Shown: piece after piece, positions 10,663 to 21,561 of the stretch
How positions within the stretch are numbered: position 1 is the first letter of the stretch
Layout: each line of letters starts with the position of its first letter
Origin: Cladopsammia gracilis
Taxonomy: Eukaryota; Cnidaria; Anthozoa; Scleractinia; Dendrophylliidae
Length of the DNA: 64,000 nucleotides
NCBI GenBank assembly: GCA_022457155.1
Contig: JAJGOT010000133.1
Location: forward strand, 406,001 to 470,000
Direction of reading: 5' to 3'
The notes under the pieces: model-generated
Seen by the model: only the letters and a program-made list of their open reading frames with translations
Database searches by the model: none
What the model was told of the DNA's origin: nothing
Position numbers and translations under genes: made by a program

Positions 10663-13449
10663 TTATGCCGCATCGTTGTTCTTATCCTCATCTTCTACTG
10701 ATTTCTCGAGGCTTCCTTGTTCCTCAGGGTCTTGCAACTTCTGGTTCAAACAGTCATTGATTTGACCGATCAAGTCAGCACTGATGTTAGTCTCGGTCAA
10801 GACAAGTTCCACCAATTTAGTTGGGTAATTAGCGATGACTGTAAAAAACATTTCTCCTCCCCGTTCACCAATTCTACAGCCCTCCAAGTCTATCCTTTCT
10901 AGCGATGAACTGGCTGCCAAGGCAACAGACAGCACACCAGCTTCGTAATCACCAAAGTTGTTGTAGTCGAGGTAAAGGTAGCGAAGCTGAGAATTTGCCG
11001 CAATGGCAATAGCAAATTGTGTCCAGCCCTGAGGTGAGATCATTGGATTGGCTGACAGCGTGAGGTCTATGAGACCCTCTCTTCCCTCGCTTGAAGGAAG
11101 AAGGGTGCATATTTGTTTAATGCCTTCATCTCCCAGTTGACAATCACCAAAGTCCATTGACTGAAGTTTTGGATGCACTTGGAGTGCGGGAATTAGGCAT
11201 TCCAGACCTTCATCTCCAAGGGAAGTACCATGTAAGCTACAAGAAAGTTTAAAAAATTTACATTTAATGATTGAAATATTCAGCAGGGCTATCATTAAGC
11301 CTCCCATTGTTGTTGCCCTTTTATAGGTCATTTTCAAACTTCAAATTGAGTCTTAACTGCAGTTGCCAGCCATTAGTAGCCATCTGTAATGGTTACTAAT
11401 GATAGCTCTGTATTCAGCTCATGGCTTCTAAGGCCTGATATATACTTAACAAATAGATTCCATTTTGCCGTGTGTCTGTTCAGTTATAGATACAGATGAC
11501 GTCAAAATGTGGTAAGAACAAAAAAGTGGCACACGAGCCGCAGGCGAGTGTGTCACTGATGTTCTTACCACATTTTGACGTCTTCTGTGATCTATAACTG
11601 AACAGACACACGGCCAAATGGAATCTATTTGTTTTATACAATGAACAGAAGAGTAAAAAGAGTAAAATTACGAACTTGCCTCGTAGCGCTCGACTGTTCG
11701 AAGATTTGTTCCAGTTCAGGTATTTTTCAAGTCGCCAAGAACACTGTCGCCTTGGTTTCTTCTTTTTCTTGCTCTTAAACAGCTTCTGCTAAACATTTTT
11801 CGAGGCTTTCACTTGCTCAATCCAGAAAAATCTCGCAAACATTTTCAAAACTGTGCGCCATGTTGGACAAAACACAGCAAACAATTTTTCTATGACGTCA
11901 GCCGTGCGTCTGTACTCTGATAGATCATAGGCAACGACCAATCACAGAGCGCGTAGTATTCAGTTCATTGTATAAAGCTTTATATCCGATGGTTTAACAT
12001 ATAATAGGCATGGATATTTTATGAGTTGCGTAGTATTTTTTCAAGCACCCCACAGGGGTGAGAAAAAATGTGCGCGATAAGTAGAATGTCCGCATGTACT
12101 ATCTGCTAAACCATCAAATAAGGGATTTATTACTCGACTGAAATTCTCGTATTAATATTTTATACTAAGGTGTAATATGGCAATCTACTGTGTAACATGC
12201 TTGGATATTTTACGTGTTTTCATTCCCTGATAAGGTAAAATGACATCACTGTTGAATAATCATATGGGTTATTAGTAATTAATTCTCCTTATTACTGTTT
12301 TAAAGACATTTGTCGTTGATTGGAGTTGTTTAAATATCAATACTTTTAGTCTTTGGTAATTATTTCCTTGATTTTTTTTCAACTGCACAAATGCCATGGC
12401 ATGTTCATGTTAGTGGAATAAACAAACCGGGGCACACCCAAGGGGTGGGGGGGGGGGGGTGTTTCTAGGGATTCTGTAGCACCCCTTTTTGCTGTGATTG
12501 ATGTCTGTTGTTTGCAGACCTTCTGAGAATTGAGAAGAGAATCCTTCCAAAAAAATTGTGTATTTCAGTGTGTGAAGAGCAGAAATAGGAGGTTGGTGCT
12601 ATTTTTCCTACCTAAACGTGATGAGCACATGTGGTTTGAATACCTGAGTGTGAAGCTGAACTGTAGTGACTGATTTCGGGCGAGATAGAAGCCCTCCCCC
12701 CCCCCCCCCCAATACCTGGCCACACGAGAACACTTCTAGAAACAGTGGCGACATGGCTACATGGCTACTTAGATACCTTAGTCCGTAACTGCGTAGCCAT
12801 GTAGCTACTGCCCCCTGGAATAGACATACAATATGTAGATTTCTCGTTCTTAAAACGTGAAAAAAGGACAAGTGTGGGGAAAGAATGACTGTGTAGTCAC
12901 GTATCCAGCTTTTACCAGGGAGCTTCAAAGTGGCTGGGTATTTTGCAGTTACTCCTTTAAGAGTAGAATGCATTTTTGTTGTTGTTGTTACTTTTATGTT
13001 CTCGAAGATATTAGATTCTGTAAGCTACTCTGTAATTCGAGAGGAAATAAAGTTTATGAATATTTGTATAGACTTTACGACATCTACGCTAATGTACTAG
13101 CGTAGAAATCAAGTCTAAACTTATAGCACCTGGATAGCAGCTATTAAAGCTATCCCGGCCAGGGATAAAATACTTACAACAAAGAACTGAGGCATTTATT
13201 GACAGCCAATGCCTCCGACAACCACTTTAACCTGTGCCTTCCATTACATACACCGAGGTTTAAGTTGAGCTGAACCAACGATTCACATTCTTTCAAACCC
13301 TCCATCAGCTTCTTAAAATCGTCATCGTGAATTCTACAGCCTCGCAGAGACAGACTACGAATACTGTTGTCACTGAGCGAATCGCAAATTTCCTTGACTT
13401 CTTCCGTCCGCAGCTCTTCATTACAGATTTGAAGTGTTCCTAGAAGCAT
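10663..13449 (-). CDS. LRRC73: Leucine-rich repeat protein, LRRC73-like
   Basis: Two exons on the minus strand, 13178-13449 and 10663-11236, are joined in phase: donor GTAAGT at 13177-13172 and acceptor TAG just before 11236. They encode 281 residues. The ATG at 13449 gives an N-terminus (MLLGTLQICNEEL) at the same place as the vertebrate protein. Repeats of the ribonuclease-inhibitor style run through residues 20-245: SIRSLSLRGCRI, LVQLNLNLGVC, LFLHGTSLGDEGL, LQSMDFGDCQLGDEGI, LIDLTLSANP, LRYLYLDYNNFGD, LERIDLEGCRIG and LVELVLTETNIS. The order and spacing match my memory of LRRC73 (human about 316 residues). The acidic tail is shorter. There is no signal peptide or membrane segment. The biochemical role of this family is not established. 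The intron holds a nested mobile element. Confidence 0.88.
11449..11976. mobile_element. Composite MITE: hairpin plus inverted-repeat half (copy 1)
   Basis: Part 1 (11449-11632) is a long hairpin starting ACAAATAGATTCCATTTTG and ending in its complement, with arms near the sequence GTGACACACTCG. Part 2 (11633-11976) is bounded by TTTATACAATGAAC and GTTCATTGTATAAA. The same two parts, in the same relative arrangement but flipped, form 36498-37025, so they move as one unit. It lies in the intron of the LRR gene. Confidence 0.8.
11977..13177. other. LRR-gene intron remainder with G and C runs
   Basis: This holds a 13-base G run (12447-12459) and a 15-base C run (12696-12710). It also has short inverted blocks around GGCTACATGGCTAC (near 12750) and GTAGCCATGTAGCTAC (near 12793). 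No gene is supported. Confidence 0.5.
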
Positions 13450-14082
13450 TGTTGCTCAAGTGACGAAGAATCTATCAGGAAACAGGTTTGTTTGAAGCGA
13501 ATTCTTTCAAAGGGGTATTATCAGTTCACTGCCTTTCTAATCCAATCGCTATAGTTACCACCACCAAGCGTTTTGGTCAGGCGTCGCAACCGAGAATCGA
13601 CGAATAATCTGGGCACTAGCACAGGTATCCCATTCATTTGCGGTCGGGGATCATTTGTTTTCAAGTTGGTAATGACGGTAATGGATCGGAAGGAGATGCA
13701 CACAAAAATTATGTGAAGTTCTTGTGCCCGAAGGAACATAATAAATCCGTAGATCCACTGTAGATCAATGGAAGTAAACCGATTTTGCCTTTTTACTCCT
13801 TTACTGTGCTGTAATTGACCTTGAAATCCCGAAAAAAATGTTTCTCAAAAGAGCACCTTACATCTACAAAGAATTCCTTTCAATTCTACAATGTTTGTCT
13901 TTTTATCGTGCCTGGAAAGTATTTAAAGTTTTGAACGGTAAGCCGTCGAGTGGAAATCCCAGCATGCCCCCGAAAAAGACACGCACAATATTCAACTTTA
14001 AACTGGAAAGGAGTTGACACTGGCTTGAATAAAAAACGTAAAAGCTGCTAAGAACTAAAACGTTTTCTGTTTGTAAAAATAG

Positions 14083-14116
14083 ACGTTTCGACTACAAAAA
14101 CTCGAGTCTTCATCAG
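14083..14116 (-). ncRNA. Hammerhead-like ribozyme motif (left arm)
   Basis: Read on the minus strand, CTGATGA is followed by one unpaired A, a GACT/AGTC stem with an 11-base loop, then GAAAC and a GTC triplet. These are the conserved hammerhead core elements. The extra base before stem II and the near-absent stem III make activity as a monomer doubtful. Confidence 0.45.
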
Positions 14117-14359
14117 TGATGACAATTAACACATAACATGCAAATATATATGGTCTACAAATTATGCAGATATGCTGGTATATTGGCACCATGGCTACGT
14201 GACGACTTGAGAACTCAATTAGTGGAAATTCCGGATGTTTACACCTCTATTCACTAATTGAGTTCTCAAGTCGTCACGTAGCCATGGTGCCAATATACCA
14301 GCATATCTGCATAATTTGTAGACTATATATATTTGCATGTTATGTGTTAATTGTCATCA

Positions 14360-14394
14360 CTGATGAGGACTCGAGTTTTTGTAGTCGAAACGTC
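14360..14394 (+). ncRNA. Hammerhead-like ribozyme motif (right arm)
   Basis: This is the mirror of the motif in the left arm, on the plus strand: CTGATGA, one unpaired G, the GACT/AGTC stem, GAAAC, GTC. The two cores point away from each other, so a transcript through the palindrome carries one sense core and one antisense core. Confidence 0.45.
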
Positions 14395-14965
14395 TATTTT
14401 TACAAACAGAAAACGTTTTAGTTCTTAGCAGCTTTTACGTTTTTTATTCAAGCCAGTGTCAACTCCTTTCCAGTTTATAGTTATGAATCCTGGCTGCAAA
14501 TTTTACCATTTTTAGAACAATATTCAACTTACTAGGGAGGGCATAGAAAAAAATGTCGCGAACCCCGAAAGTGATTCCGTAAAAGTTGAAAATATCTAAA
14601 TATAACTTGTAAAAACGCGTGGTGACCCCTACTTTTTATCTTATAAAATTCGATAAAATGGAAGTGGCAAGCATATTAAGTACCCCATTAATTTTTTGTT
14701 GTGGGCAAACGTTATTAAGACCGTATTTTTGGCGAACGTGGGAAACCTGTCAGGGCCGATAATGGCTCCGTTGTGATGATTTTGTAACTTAAAACACATA
14801 AACAGCAGTTGTTATGTTACCATTTGTTATGTGTTTTAGAGATTTTTAGAATTATTGTATCTTTTGTGTATGTAAAGGCGAATTCTAAGGAAATCCATGA
14901 AGAAACATCTATTTTTCCTTTTTTTCGAAAACATGCTGATGTCAGCATTTTTTCCAGATTGAAGC

Positions 14966-15633
14966 TTAAGGTGGCTCCATATTGTTCAGTCCTCTCGACT
15001 TTTGCATTCCATTACAGCTAGCCCGATGGTGTGGCTAAAAATCTTTTACTTGAAACCAGTAAATCTTTTATCAGTCAACCAAGTGGTATCCAAATGACGC
15101 CATCATTTGTTGCCATGGCAACGTGAAAAGAGGTCAAAGATATGCTATTTTGGACCATTTGAGGCTAATAACTTATAAACTACACGGTGAAAGTTTTTGT
15201 TTTCGATATATTTTTGTTTGATTGGCAAGAGAAACATTTTAACAATTTTTTAAAAAATTCTGTACATAGAGTTCAGAGCTACCTTAAATTTATGTAAAAA
15301 TGACATATCTCTGAATCCTATGTACAGATTTTTGTCATAATTGGCATAAATGTTTATTATGTTTATAAGACGAAAATATATAAAAATCAAAAAATTTCAC
15401 CGAGCCGTTTTGAAGTTATTAGCCTTAAAAGGTTGAAAATGGGGTCTTTTTGGCCTCTTTTTACATTGCCATGGTAACAAATTTTGATGTTGTAGCCACC
15501 TAAATTTGTTTATTGGTTAAGTGTTTACAAACCTGCAACTAAGCGTTTTGTCTTAACTTTAATGGTGTAGCTGTGATTGAATATCATAGATGTATCATGA
15601 TAGGAATGTTTGAACTATTAGGAGCCACCTTAA
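14966..15633. mobile_element. TTAA-ended palindromic MITE (GGTGGCTCC family)
   Basis: TTAAGGTGGCTCC at the left pairs with GGAGCCACCTTAA at the right. Inside, a larger fold pairs about 15110-15215 with about 15370-15478, including CCATGGCAACGTG against a CATTGCCATGG block and GGCTAATAACTT against AAGTTATTAGCC. No coding capacity. Confidence 0.8.
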
Positions 15634-16535
15634 ATATCTCCGAAAATTGCGTGGTTACCCCCAATTTTCGTTTTGGATTCCAATAGCCCCTGCTGAGATC
15701 TACTTTTCCCGCATGTCAAAAACCTGGCAAAATACCTTGCCATTAGGTGGCACCGTCCTTAAATAAGTAAATCCGCCATTTTAGACATCGAATCATGATC
15801 GAGTTTTTATAGAGTTGGGAAAAAATTGAGAATTGTGGGTTATAATAAACTAGAAATACGTGTCTCGCAGAACCCCCTTTCGATGGTCCTTTCGACCTTT
15901 CGAAAGGTTTCGATGGGTTCGATGGTACCGTTTACCGTCCGCCATCTTTGTTTTGCTCTTGTATAGGCTTACATGAAGTAGTACCACATTGTTGCCAGGC
16001 AACTGCAGGACACCATCAAGTATATACGGTATACCAGTAGTAATCGGAGATTATAAGTGCGTTCGAAGGGAATTTTTTTTGTTACAGGAGTAAGTTGGGT
16101 GCTACACAGAAACTACCCCCCATCCACTTATCAAGGGAGAGGTTGTACATTTTAGACTACAAGTTATCCCTGTTTTGGCCTGGAAAGGAGAAATGGTTGG
16201 AGAGGGGGTACGAGGACATGTTGCATGACTTTTTGCGTGTCTGATCTATTTTCGTCTGGGAGCTAAGGGAATAGAGGGGGTGATTACCTGGAGGATCCGC
16301 ACCGAGGTCCGAACCGTTACCCTTTTATATGATATTTTTGTGAGAAAAGGTACTCCTTTGATATATCTTCTATAACCAAATGGCACGCCATTCACATGCC
16401 TACAACAGAAACACTGTAATCCTGCAGTGTACTTTTGGAATGAACTTAATCAACAACTATCAACCCTCTTGTGTACTGGCGTTAGAATGAGTAAATCAAG
16501 GCAACGTTTGGTGGTATCTTCGAGAGAGAGGTATA
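15634..16535. other. Intergenic, no gene seen
   Basis: Short repeats around TTCGATGG (15880-15930) are visible. I find no open frame with domain content, no tRNA-like fold and no bounded element. Confidence 0.5.
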
Positions 16536-17198
16536 TTAAGGCATGGGTCAACGGTTATTTTCAAAAAGGGTAGGGGGTGGTCTATCTTCGGAGGCTTTAG
16601 CCATAAAAATATAAAACATTGGAATACTGAAGAGTTTGCAAATGCAGTAATATTAGGATATAGAAGATATGCAAATTAGGTCACGTGACTTGATACGGCC
16701 ACAAAAACCAAAATCAAAGATGGGAACAGTTTATGACAACCGTAAATAACCTTCACTACTACCAGATAAGTCCTAAGAGGAGAAACAAAAGATCTGTGCT
16801 TGGAAATTGTTGAATATTTCATTATGTTTGAAAATAAACGGTACTTTGTACTAGTGCCCAGTCCCCCATAACAGTAATTTCTTTTTTCCTGCCTTTGTTT
16901 TAAATTATCTTAAAGTTTCCAGGCACAGAAATGATGTACCTTGTGGCCTTAAAATCATAAAGCTGATGACAGACTCCAGGAAATAGCAAAAAGTGTTCCC
17001 GTTTTGTGCATAAGATTTTTCAGCTAAAAATAGCCCTGACAAGTCACGTGATTTAATTTCCAAATTTTCTGCGTACGAAAATGACCACATTTACAAACTG
17101 TTTATTCTGCCAAAGTTTTTCGTTCTTATGGATAAAGACTCAAACGATAGACCACCCCCTCAGTTTTTGTGTGAAATGGCAGGAGACCCATGCCTTAA
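16536..17198. mobile_element. TTAA-ended MITE (GGCATGGGTC family)
   Basis: TTAAGGCATGGGTC at the left pairs with GACCCATGCCTTAA at the right. The pairing resumes inside with GGGGGTGGTCTATC against GATAGACCACCCCC. The TTAA borders match the neighbouring MITE at 14966-15633, but the terminal sequence is different. Confidence 0.8.
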
Positions 17199-17349
17199 TT
17201 CACTTTTGAGATCTTGAAAAGGTCATTTTAAATACCTAAATAACAGTTTTGGACTACCGTTTTCTACACTTCACCTCTAGTCAAGGGTTTTCAAAATGAA
17301 AAAGGTAGTTTTGAATTGGGCGCAATAAAGGAAAATGAAAGGAATCATT

Positions 17350-18605
17350 TTTAACTTATGAATGGGGTTAGTTTCTAGAGAAACTGTGGTGCTGCGTCGG
17401 TGGGGGTGAAGCACAAGAATTTGGTTTTATCGACTGAGTCGATAAGGTAAATTAGCCACCGTAAAAAGATTCGAGAAAGCTGACGTTTCGAGCGCTAGCC
17501 CGTCGTCGGAGCGAATCAAGGGATTGTGGGTAGTGTGTGGTTTTATATAGTAGGAGGAGCTCCGCCATTGGTGGAAATTTTGTCACGTGAAAAACAAATG
17601 TAAATTAGTTGAATGAAAAGCGTTCGTTAATTCCGTGGGGTTTGAGAGTGCCGATTCGAAAGATGATTTTTTGTTCTAAGTTTTTACGGCTTTCTGTGTT
17701 GCCCTGGTGTAGGGAAACGCCACAGATTGTCATGTGTTGCTTAGAATGGTTAGCAAGATTGAAATGACGCGCGACTGGTTTGGATGCGTCTTTGTCATTT
17801 TTTTCAACGTCTCGGAGATGTTCTCGAAAACGGTCGCCCAGTCTCCTCCCTGTTTCGCCAATGTATATCTTTTTGCAAAAAGTACATGTTATGCAGTAGA
17901 TAACATTTACGGAGGTGCATGTAAAACGATCAGTGATTTTAATAGATCGTTTAGGTCCCGTTATTTTGTTGGCGTTGTGAATGAAAGGACAAGTGTTGCA
18001 TCGTGTGCGTGCGCATTTAAAAGTTCCCGGTTCATCGTCAGATTTCAGTGTACTCGTAACTAGAAAGTTGCCTATATTTTTGTCACGTTTGAATGAAATT
18101 AGTGGGGGTTGTGAAAAAATTCTGCCAGTTTCGGGGTCGTTTTGGAGCAATTTGAATTTTTTTAAAATGATGCTTTTGACTGTGTGATTGTGTGGGTGGA
18201 AAGTGAGGGTGAATGGAATTCTCTCGTTCTCTTCCTTCTGTGATGTTTGTAGTGCTGATTGTCTGTCGATCTGTTGTGCACGTTGTTGGCCCGTTTTAAC
18301 AACAGAGTCAGGGTACCCACGTTTCTTGAAAAACTGGCACATTTCTTCCGATTTGTTGGAAAAATCGGAGTCATCACTACAAAGACGTCGAAGTCTGAGA
18401 AATTGAGAATACGGAATGGCGTTTTTAACGTGTGATGGATGTGAGGATGAATGTAACAGATAACTGTGGGAATCTGTAGGTTTGTAGTGCACACTTGTGG
18501 ATAAACTGTTGCCGTTGATCGACATATTGATGTCAAGAAAAGCGACAGAGGTTTCAGAAATTTCCCAGGTGTGATGCACAAGTTGTTTGCTGAAGATTTC
18601 AGGTG
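17350..18605 (-). mobile_element. Penelope-like element, 5'-truncated
   Basis: The minus-strand element keeps the end of the reverse transcriptase, the linker, the GIY-YIG endonuclease and a terminal region at 17350-17604. It breaks at about 18605, where the frame meets a stop and similarity ends. The terminal region holds a hammerhead-like remnant (17481-17507, minus: CGACGAC, short stem, GAAACGTC) with the core changed at one essential position. Confidence 0.85.
17605..18600 (-). pseudogene. PLE reverse transcriptase C-terminus plus GIY-YIG endonuclease
   Basis: The open frame covers about 330 codons to a stop at 17605. Its first residues are the end of the RT domain (VAFLDINMSING), followed by the PLE block SHPSHVKNAIPYSQFLRLRR. 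A Cys-rich linker (KCARTRCNTCPF) comes next, then VIYCITCTFCKKIYIGETGRRL with RFREHLRDV, the GIY-YIG nuclease that nicks target DNA. The catalytic RT motifs, including YxDD, are missing because the 5' end is lost. The remaining frame has no stops, so the insertion is not very old. In the minus direction it runs away from the plus-strand PLE that begins about 400 bases to the right. Confidence 0.85.
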
Positions 18606-18770
18606 GTCTCTAGTGACTCAAAATTAAAATATGGTATTGTGAGTCTAAGAAAATAAGTCTCTATTTCAGTTGTAACTTGAATTGAACTTTAATCACAACA
18701 GAACAACTCGGTAGATTTACTTGAGTAAAACCTTTTTAAAGAAAAACTGTATAAAGCGAAAAACAACTGT

Positions 18771-18978
18771 CATTGCGCGCGCTAAAATAGCGAATTTAAT
18801 GTCAAATTAAAGTTCAAAAATGAAACATTCCGTACATGTGTAGTTGCTCTTTATCAGTTATTCTTTCTTTCATCCATTCAATTGATGACTCGATAGAAAT
18901 TACTACGTTTAGAAACTCGATAATATTCATCGTTTTCTCTCAAAATGGCAATTGAATTCGTTATTTTAGCGCGCGCTA
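18771..18978. repeat. Inverted repeat with GCGCGCTA ends
   Basis: CATTGCGCGCGCTAAAATAGCGAAT (about 18772-18796) pairs with ATTCGTTATTTTAGCGCGCGC (about 18955-18975). It separates the two PLE remnants. Confidence 0.55.
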
Positions 18979-19012
18979 TACAGTCAGGCTTCTGCTATAT
19001 AGCGCGGCAACC

Positions 19013-19993
19013 CTAAAAGTAACCAAAGCCAACCGTTTCACACAGACGTTCATTAACACAGCCATAGAGAACAACCATCTCCCTCCATCAGCTACCAATC
19101 TCATTGTCGAACATCCACGCACCTCAAAATTCTACTTGTTACCAAAGATCCACAAGCCTGGAAATCCTGGCAGACCTATAGTATCCGCTTGTTCTTGCCC
19201 TACTGAACTTCTGGCCGTCTTTCTTGATCATGTAACGGCGCCTTTTGTGCGAAGCCTGGACAGCTATGTAAAAGACACCACCCACATGCTTAACATTCTG
19301 GATTCCTTCCGTTTCAGTGACGGTGACGGACAGCATTTGGTGTTCACTATGGACATTAAGTCACTTTATACAGTTATACCCAATGATGAGGGTCTCCGCG
19401 CACTGCAACACTATCTTGACAAGAGAGAGGTACTTGAACCACCCACAGATACGCTCTTACGTATGGCAGAACTAGTATTAACACTTAACACCTTTGAATT
19501 TAATGGTGAATTTTACAAGCAAACAGGTGGAGTGGCCATGGGTAGCCGACTAGGACCTAATTATGCATGTCTTTTTGTTGGCTACGTTGAGGAACGCATG
19601 CTATCGAGTTATACCGGTATAAAGCCAGACCTATACAAGCGATACATGGATGATGTGGCCGGCGCTGCTTCATGCAGTGAAGAAGACCTCCGTCAGTTCC
19701 TTGGATTTGCCTCCTCGTTCCACCCTAACCTTGAGTATACATGGACTGTTTCCACTGACAAGCTTCCTTTCCTGGATATCTACATGAAGCCTCGAGATAA
19801 CCGCATATCCACTTCTGTCTATTACAAAGACACAGATAGTCACTCCTACCTCAACTTCAGCTCATCCCATCCATCCAGTTGCAAGTCATCCATACCTTAT
19901 GGTCAGTTTCTTAGACTGCGCAAGATCTGCAGTGAAAACGATGACTTTGACATCGAAGCAACAAAAATGGAGACCTTTTTCACAGCACGATAA
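19013..19993 (+). pseudogene. PLE reverse transcriptase domain
   Basis: The open frame runs to a TAA at 19991-19993. RT motifs appear in order: LPKIHKPGNPGRPIVS, VFTMDIKSLYTVIP with the first catalytic Asp, GVAMGSRLGPNYACLF, the catalytic YMDD within YKRYMDDVAG, and LPFLDIYM. The RT is thus complete from motif 1 to the thumb, but its N-terminal part is missing. The frame breaks just after the FLRLRK block. The product continues from about 19987 in another frame, so a short deletion has separated RT from endonuclease. In life this enzyme copies the element's RNA at a nicked chromosomal site. Confidence 0.9.
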
Positions 19994-20697
19994 GAAGAGG
20001 GAGAGAACGAGCATCGACCAGATCGAGAGCTGAAATTCTTGAGAATAGCACTGGGAACATCGCCGCTAATGACAGGGTACCATTCGTCACCACCTTCCAC
20101 CCCACGAACCTGGACGCCTGTAAAATAATTTCAAGGAACTTCGGGATCCTTCACGATGACAGCACGACCACCAATATTTTCAGAAAACCACCACTGAAGG
20201 CTTTCAGGCGTGCAAAGAATCTGAAGGACCTGTTAGTCAGATGCAGCTTACCGCTGGACCTTCCTCACCAACCAACAGGTACTTTCCCTTGCAACAGGAC
20301 CGTTTGCCGTACATGTCCCCATGTTAATTCATCTACTACAATTACAACACCCAAAGGGCATGTCAATATCACAGGGCACTTTACCTGCATCACGGACAAC
20401 GTGGTTTACTGTTTAACATGCGACAAATGTCCCTCAACTGTTTACATTGGAGAGACTGGACGCAGGTTGGCTGACCGTTTCAGAGAACACCGCAGGGATG
20501 TAATCAACGGCAGAAATGACCTTCCTGTACCTGCGCATTTTAACCAACCGAATCACTCACTGCAGGATTTGAAAGTCGCTGTACTGAAGGCGGGCCTGGC
20601 CAACCAAGAATATCGCAAGGAACAGGAAATGCGTTTCATTTTTAGGCAAAGAACCATGGCCCCGAGTGGTCTGAATCAAGACTTTAGTTTTACGTGA
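19987..20697 (+). pseudogene. PLE linker and GIY-YIG endonuclease
   Basis: A stop-free frame of 237 codons ends at TGA 20695-20697. It begins in a linker (RVPFVTTFHP), then has a Cys-rich segment CNRTVCRTCPHV, the core VVYCLTCDKC...TVYIGETGRRLADRFREHRRD, and ends LNQDFSFT. YIGET and the R/E residues of the GIY-YIG fold are present. It is out of frame with the RT by a small indel near 19987. Otherwise it is undamaged. Confidence 0.85.
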
Positions 20698-20813
20698 ATT
20701 TACTTTTTGCTCACTCGCGCGCCAGCGCGCGCTGCCACGTGCGTGATCATGTAATTGGGCAAGTGTGCTAAATTAACGAACTTTTCAACGTTTTTTTAAT
20801 AGTTTTGTACCCT

Positions 20814-20842
20814 GAAGAAGGCAGCATTGCCGAAACGTCGGG
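20814..20842 (+). ncRNA. Hammerhead-like motif at PLE 3' end
   Basis: CTGAAGA, one unpaired A, a GGC/GCC stem with a short loop, GAAAC and GTC. It fits CTGANGA...GAAA and sits about 120 bases after the endonuclease stop, where PLE terminal repeats carry such motifs. Confidence 0.5.
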
Positions 20843-20870
20843 AAAGATCATTCTACAAACAGCGTCAAAT

Positions 20871-21561
20871 TTAACACATTTTTTTCATTTCACCAACCGT
20901 TTCACAAACGAGCAGCGAGCTGACGCGAGCGAAAGCGAAAGATGAAGGCGTCACCACGTGAGTACGCGCGCCAAAGCTAGGCTAATTGCTAATTGCGAGG
21001 CTAATTGCGCATCAAAGCGCAATTATTGGGCCTCATCAATTGCGCATCAAAGCCTCGCAGCACTCGTGGACTGCGATACTGCAGCACTCGTACCCAGGGC
21101 CCCTACGTTCTTTCAAGAGGCGAGGCTATTTGGAAGTCCGCCGCAAAAATCTCGATTTCGCCTGCCTAACAGATTTATGAAGGCGTTCTGCGAACGCAAT
21201 AAATATATTTTCAGGCTCGAATTCGCGCGGCTTAGCTCCCGAGGCACGACAAATTTATTAACCTCGCTCCTCGCGAGGAATTAAACATGATTTAAAAATT
21301 CGATTCGGCACAACGGTTGATCTTCTGTCGAGATTTGACTGGCTCAGTCGAAGATGCGACAGATGCGACAGAAGTCGCATTGTCGAATTTAATTCGAACT
21401 TCACACGCATTCAATACCTGAATTAGATTTGGCACATGTGAAATGCGACGTTTAAACCGGGCCTTACTGTAACAAGTAACAGTCTTCGCTTCCTGCAGTC
21501 AGTACCCATTAACGCACGTAGCCGGTATTCACATAACCGTTTATTTCCGTCAATTCCGTCA
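20871..21561. other. GC-richer intergenic sequence with short internal repeats
   Basis: ATTGCGCATCAAAGC recurs near 21005 and 21041, and ACTAGC/GACAGA blocks recur nearby. Open frames of about 100 codons here have no recognisable domain. No bounded element is seen. Confidence 0.45.

Larger units (their letters stand above)
13999..14516. mobile_element. Long palindrome with hammerhead-like cores, flanked by 14-bp direct repeats
   Basis: The arms at 13999-14224 and 14252-14477 are each 226 bases, near-perfect inverted copies around a 27-base spacer. A 39-base tail (14478-14516) follows. ACAATATTCAACTT stands directly before the left arm (13985-13998) and again at 14517-14530, which reads as a 14-bp target-site duplication. 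Each arm carries CTGATGA, a four-pair stem GACT/AGTC and GAAACGTC, resembling the hammerhead core found in terminal repeats of Penelope-like elements. No protein is encoded. I infer an inverted pair of PLE terminal repeats inserted by target-primed reverse transcription. Confidence 0.75.
19012..20870 (+). mobile_element. Penelope-like element, 5'-truncated and frameshifted
   Basis: The plus-strand element contains the RT domain, linker, GIY-YIG endonuclease and a 3' terminal region with a hammerhead-like motif (20814-20842). Similarity starts abruptly at about 19012, so the 5' end is lost. It differs in sequence from the minus-strand PLE at 17.4-18.6 kb, so the two are separate families or lineages rather than halves of one insertion. 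Confidence 0.9.

Noticed and set aside
12608..12973. 121-codon minus-strand open frame
   Set aside because: Runs through a C homopolymer and lies in the intron of the LRR gene; no domain.
17734..18187. Plus-strand frames opposite the PLE
   Set aside because: Antisense shadows of the GIY-YIG coding sequence.
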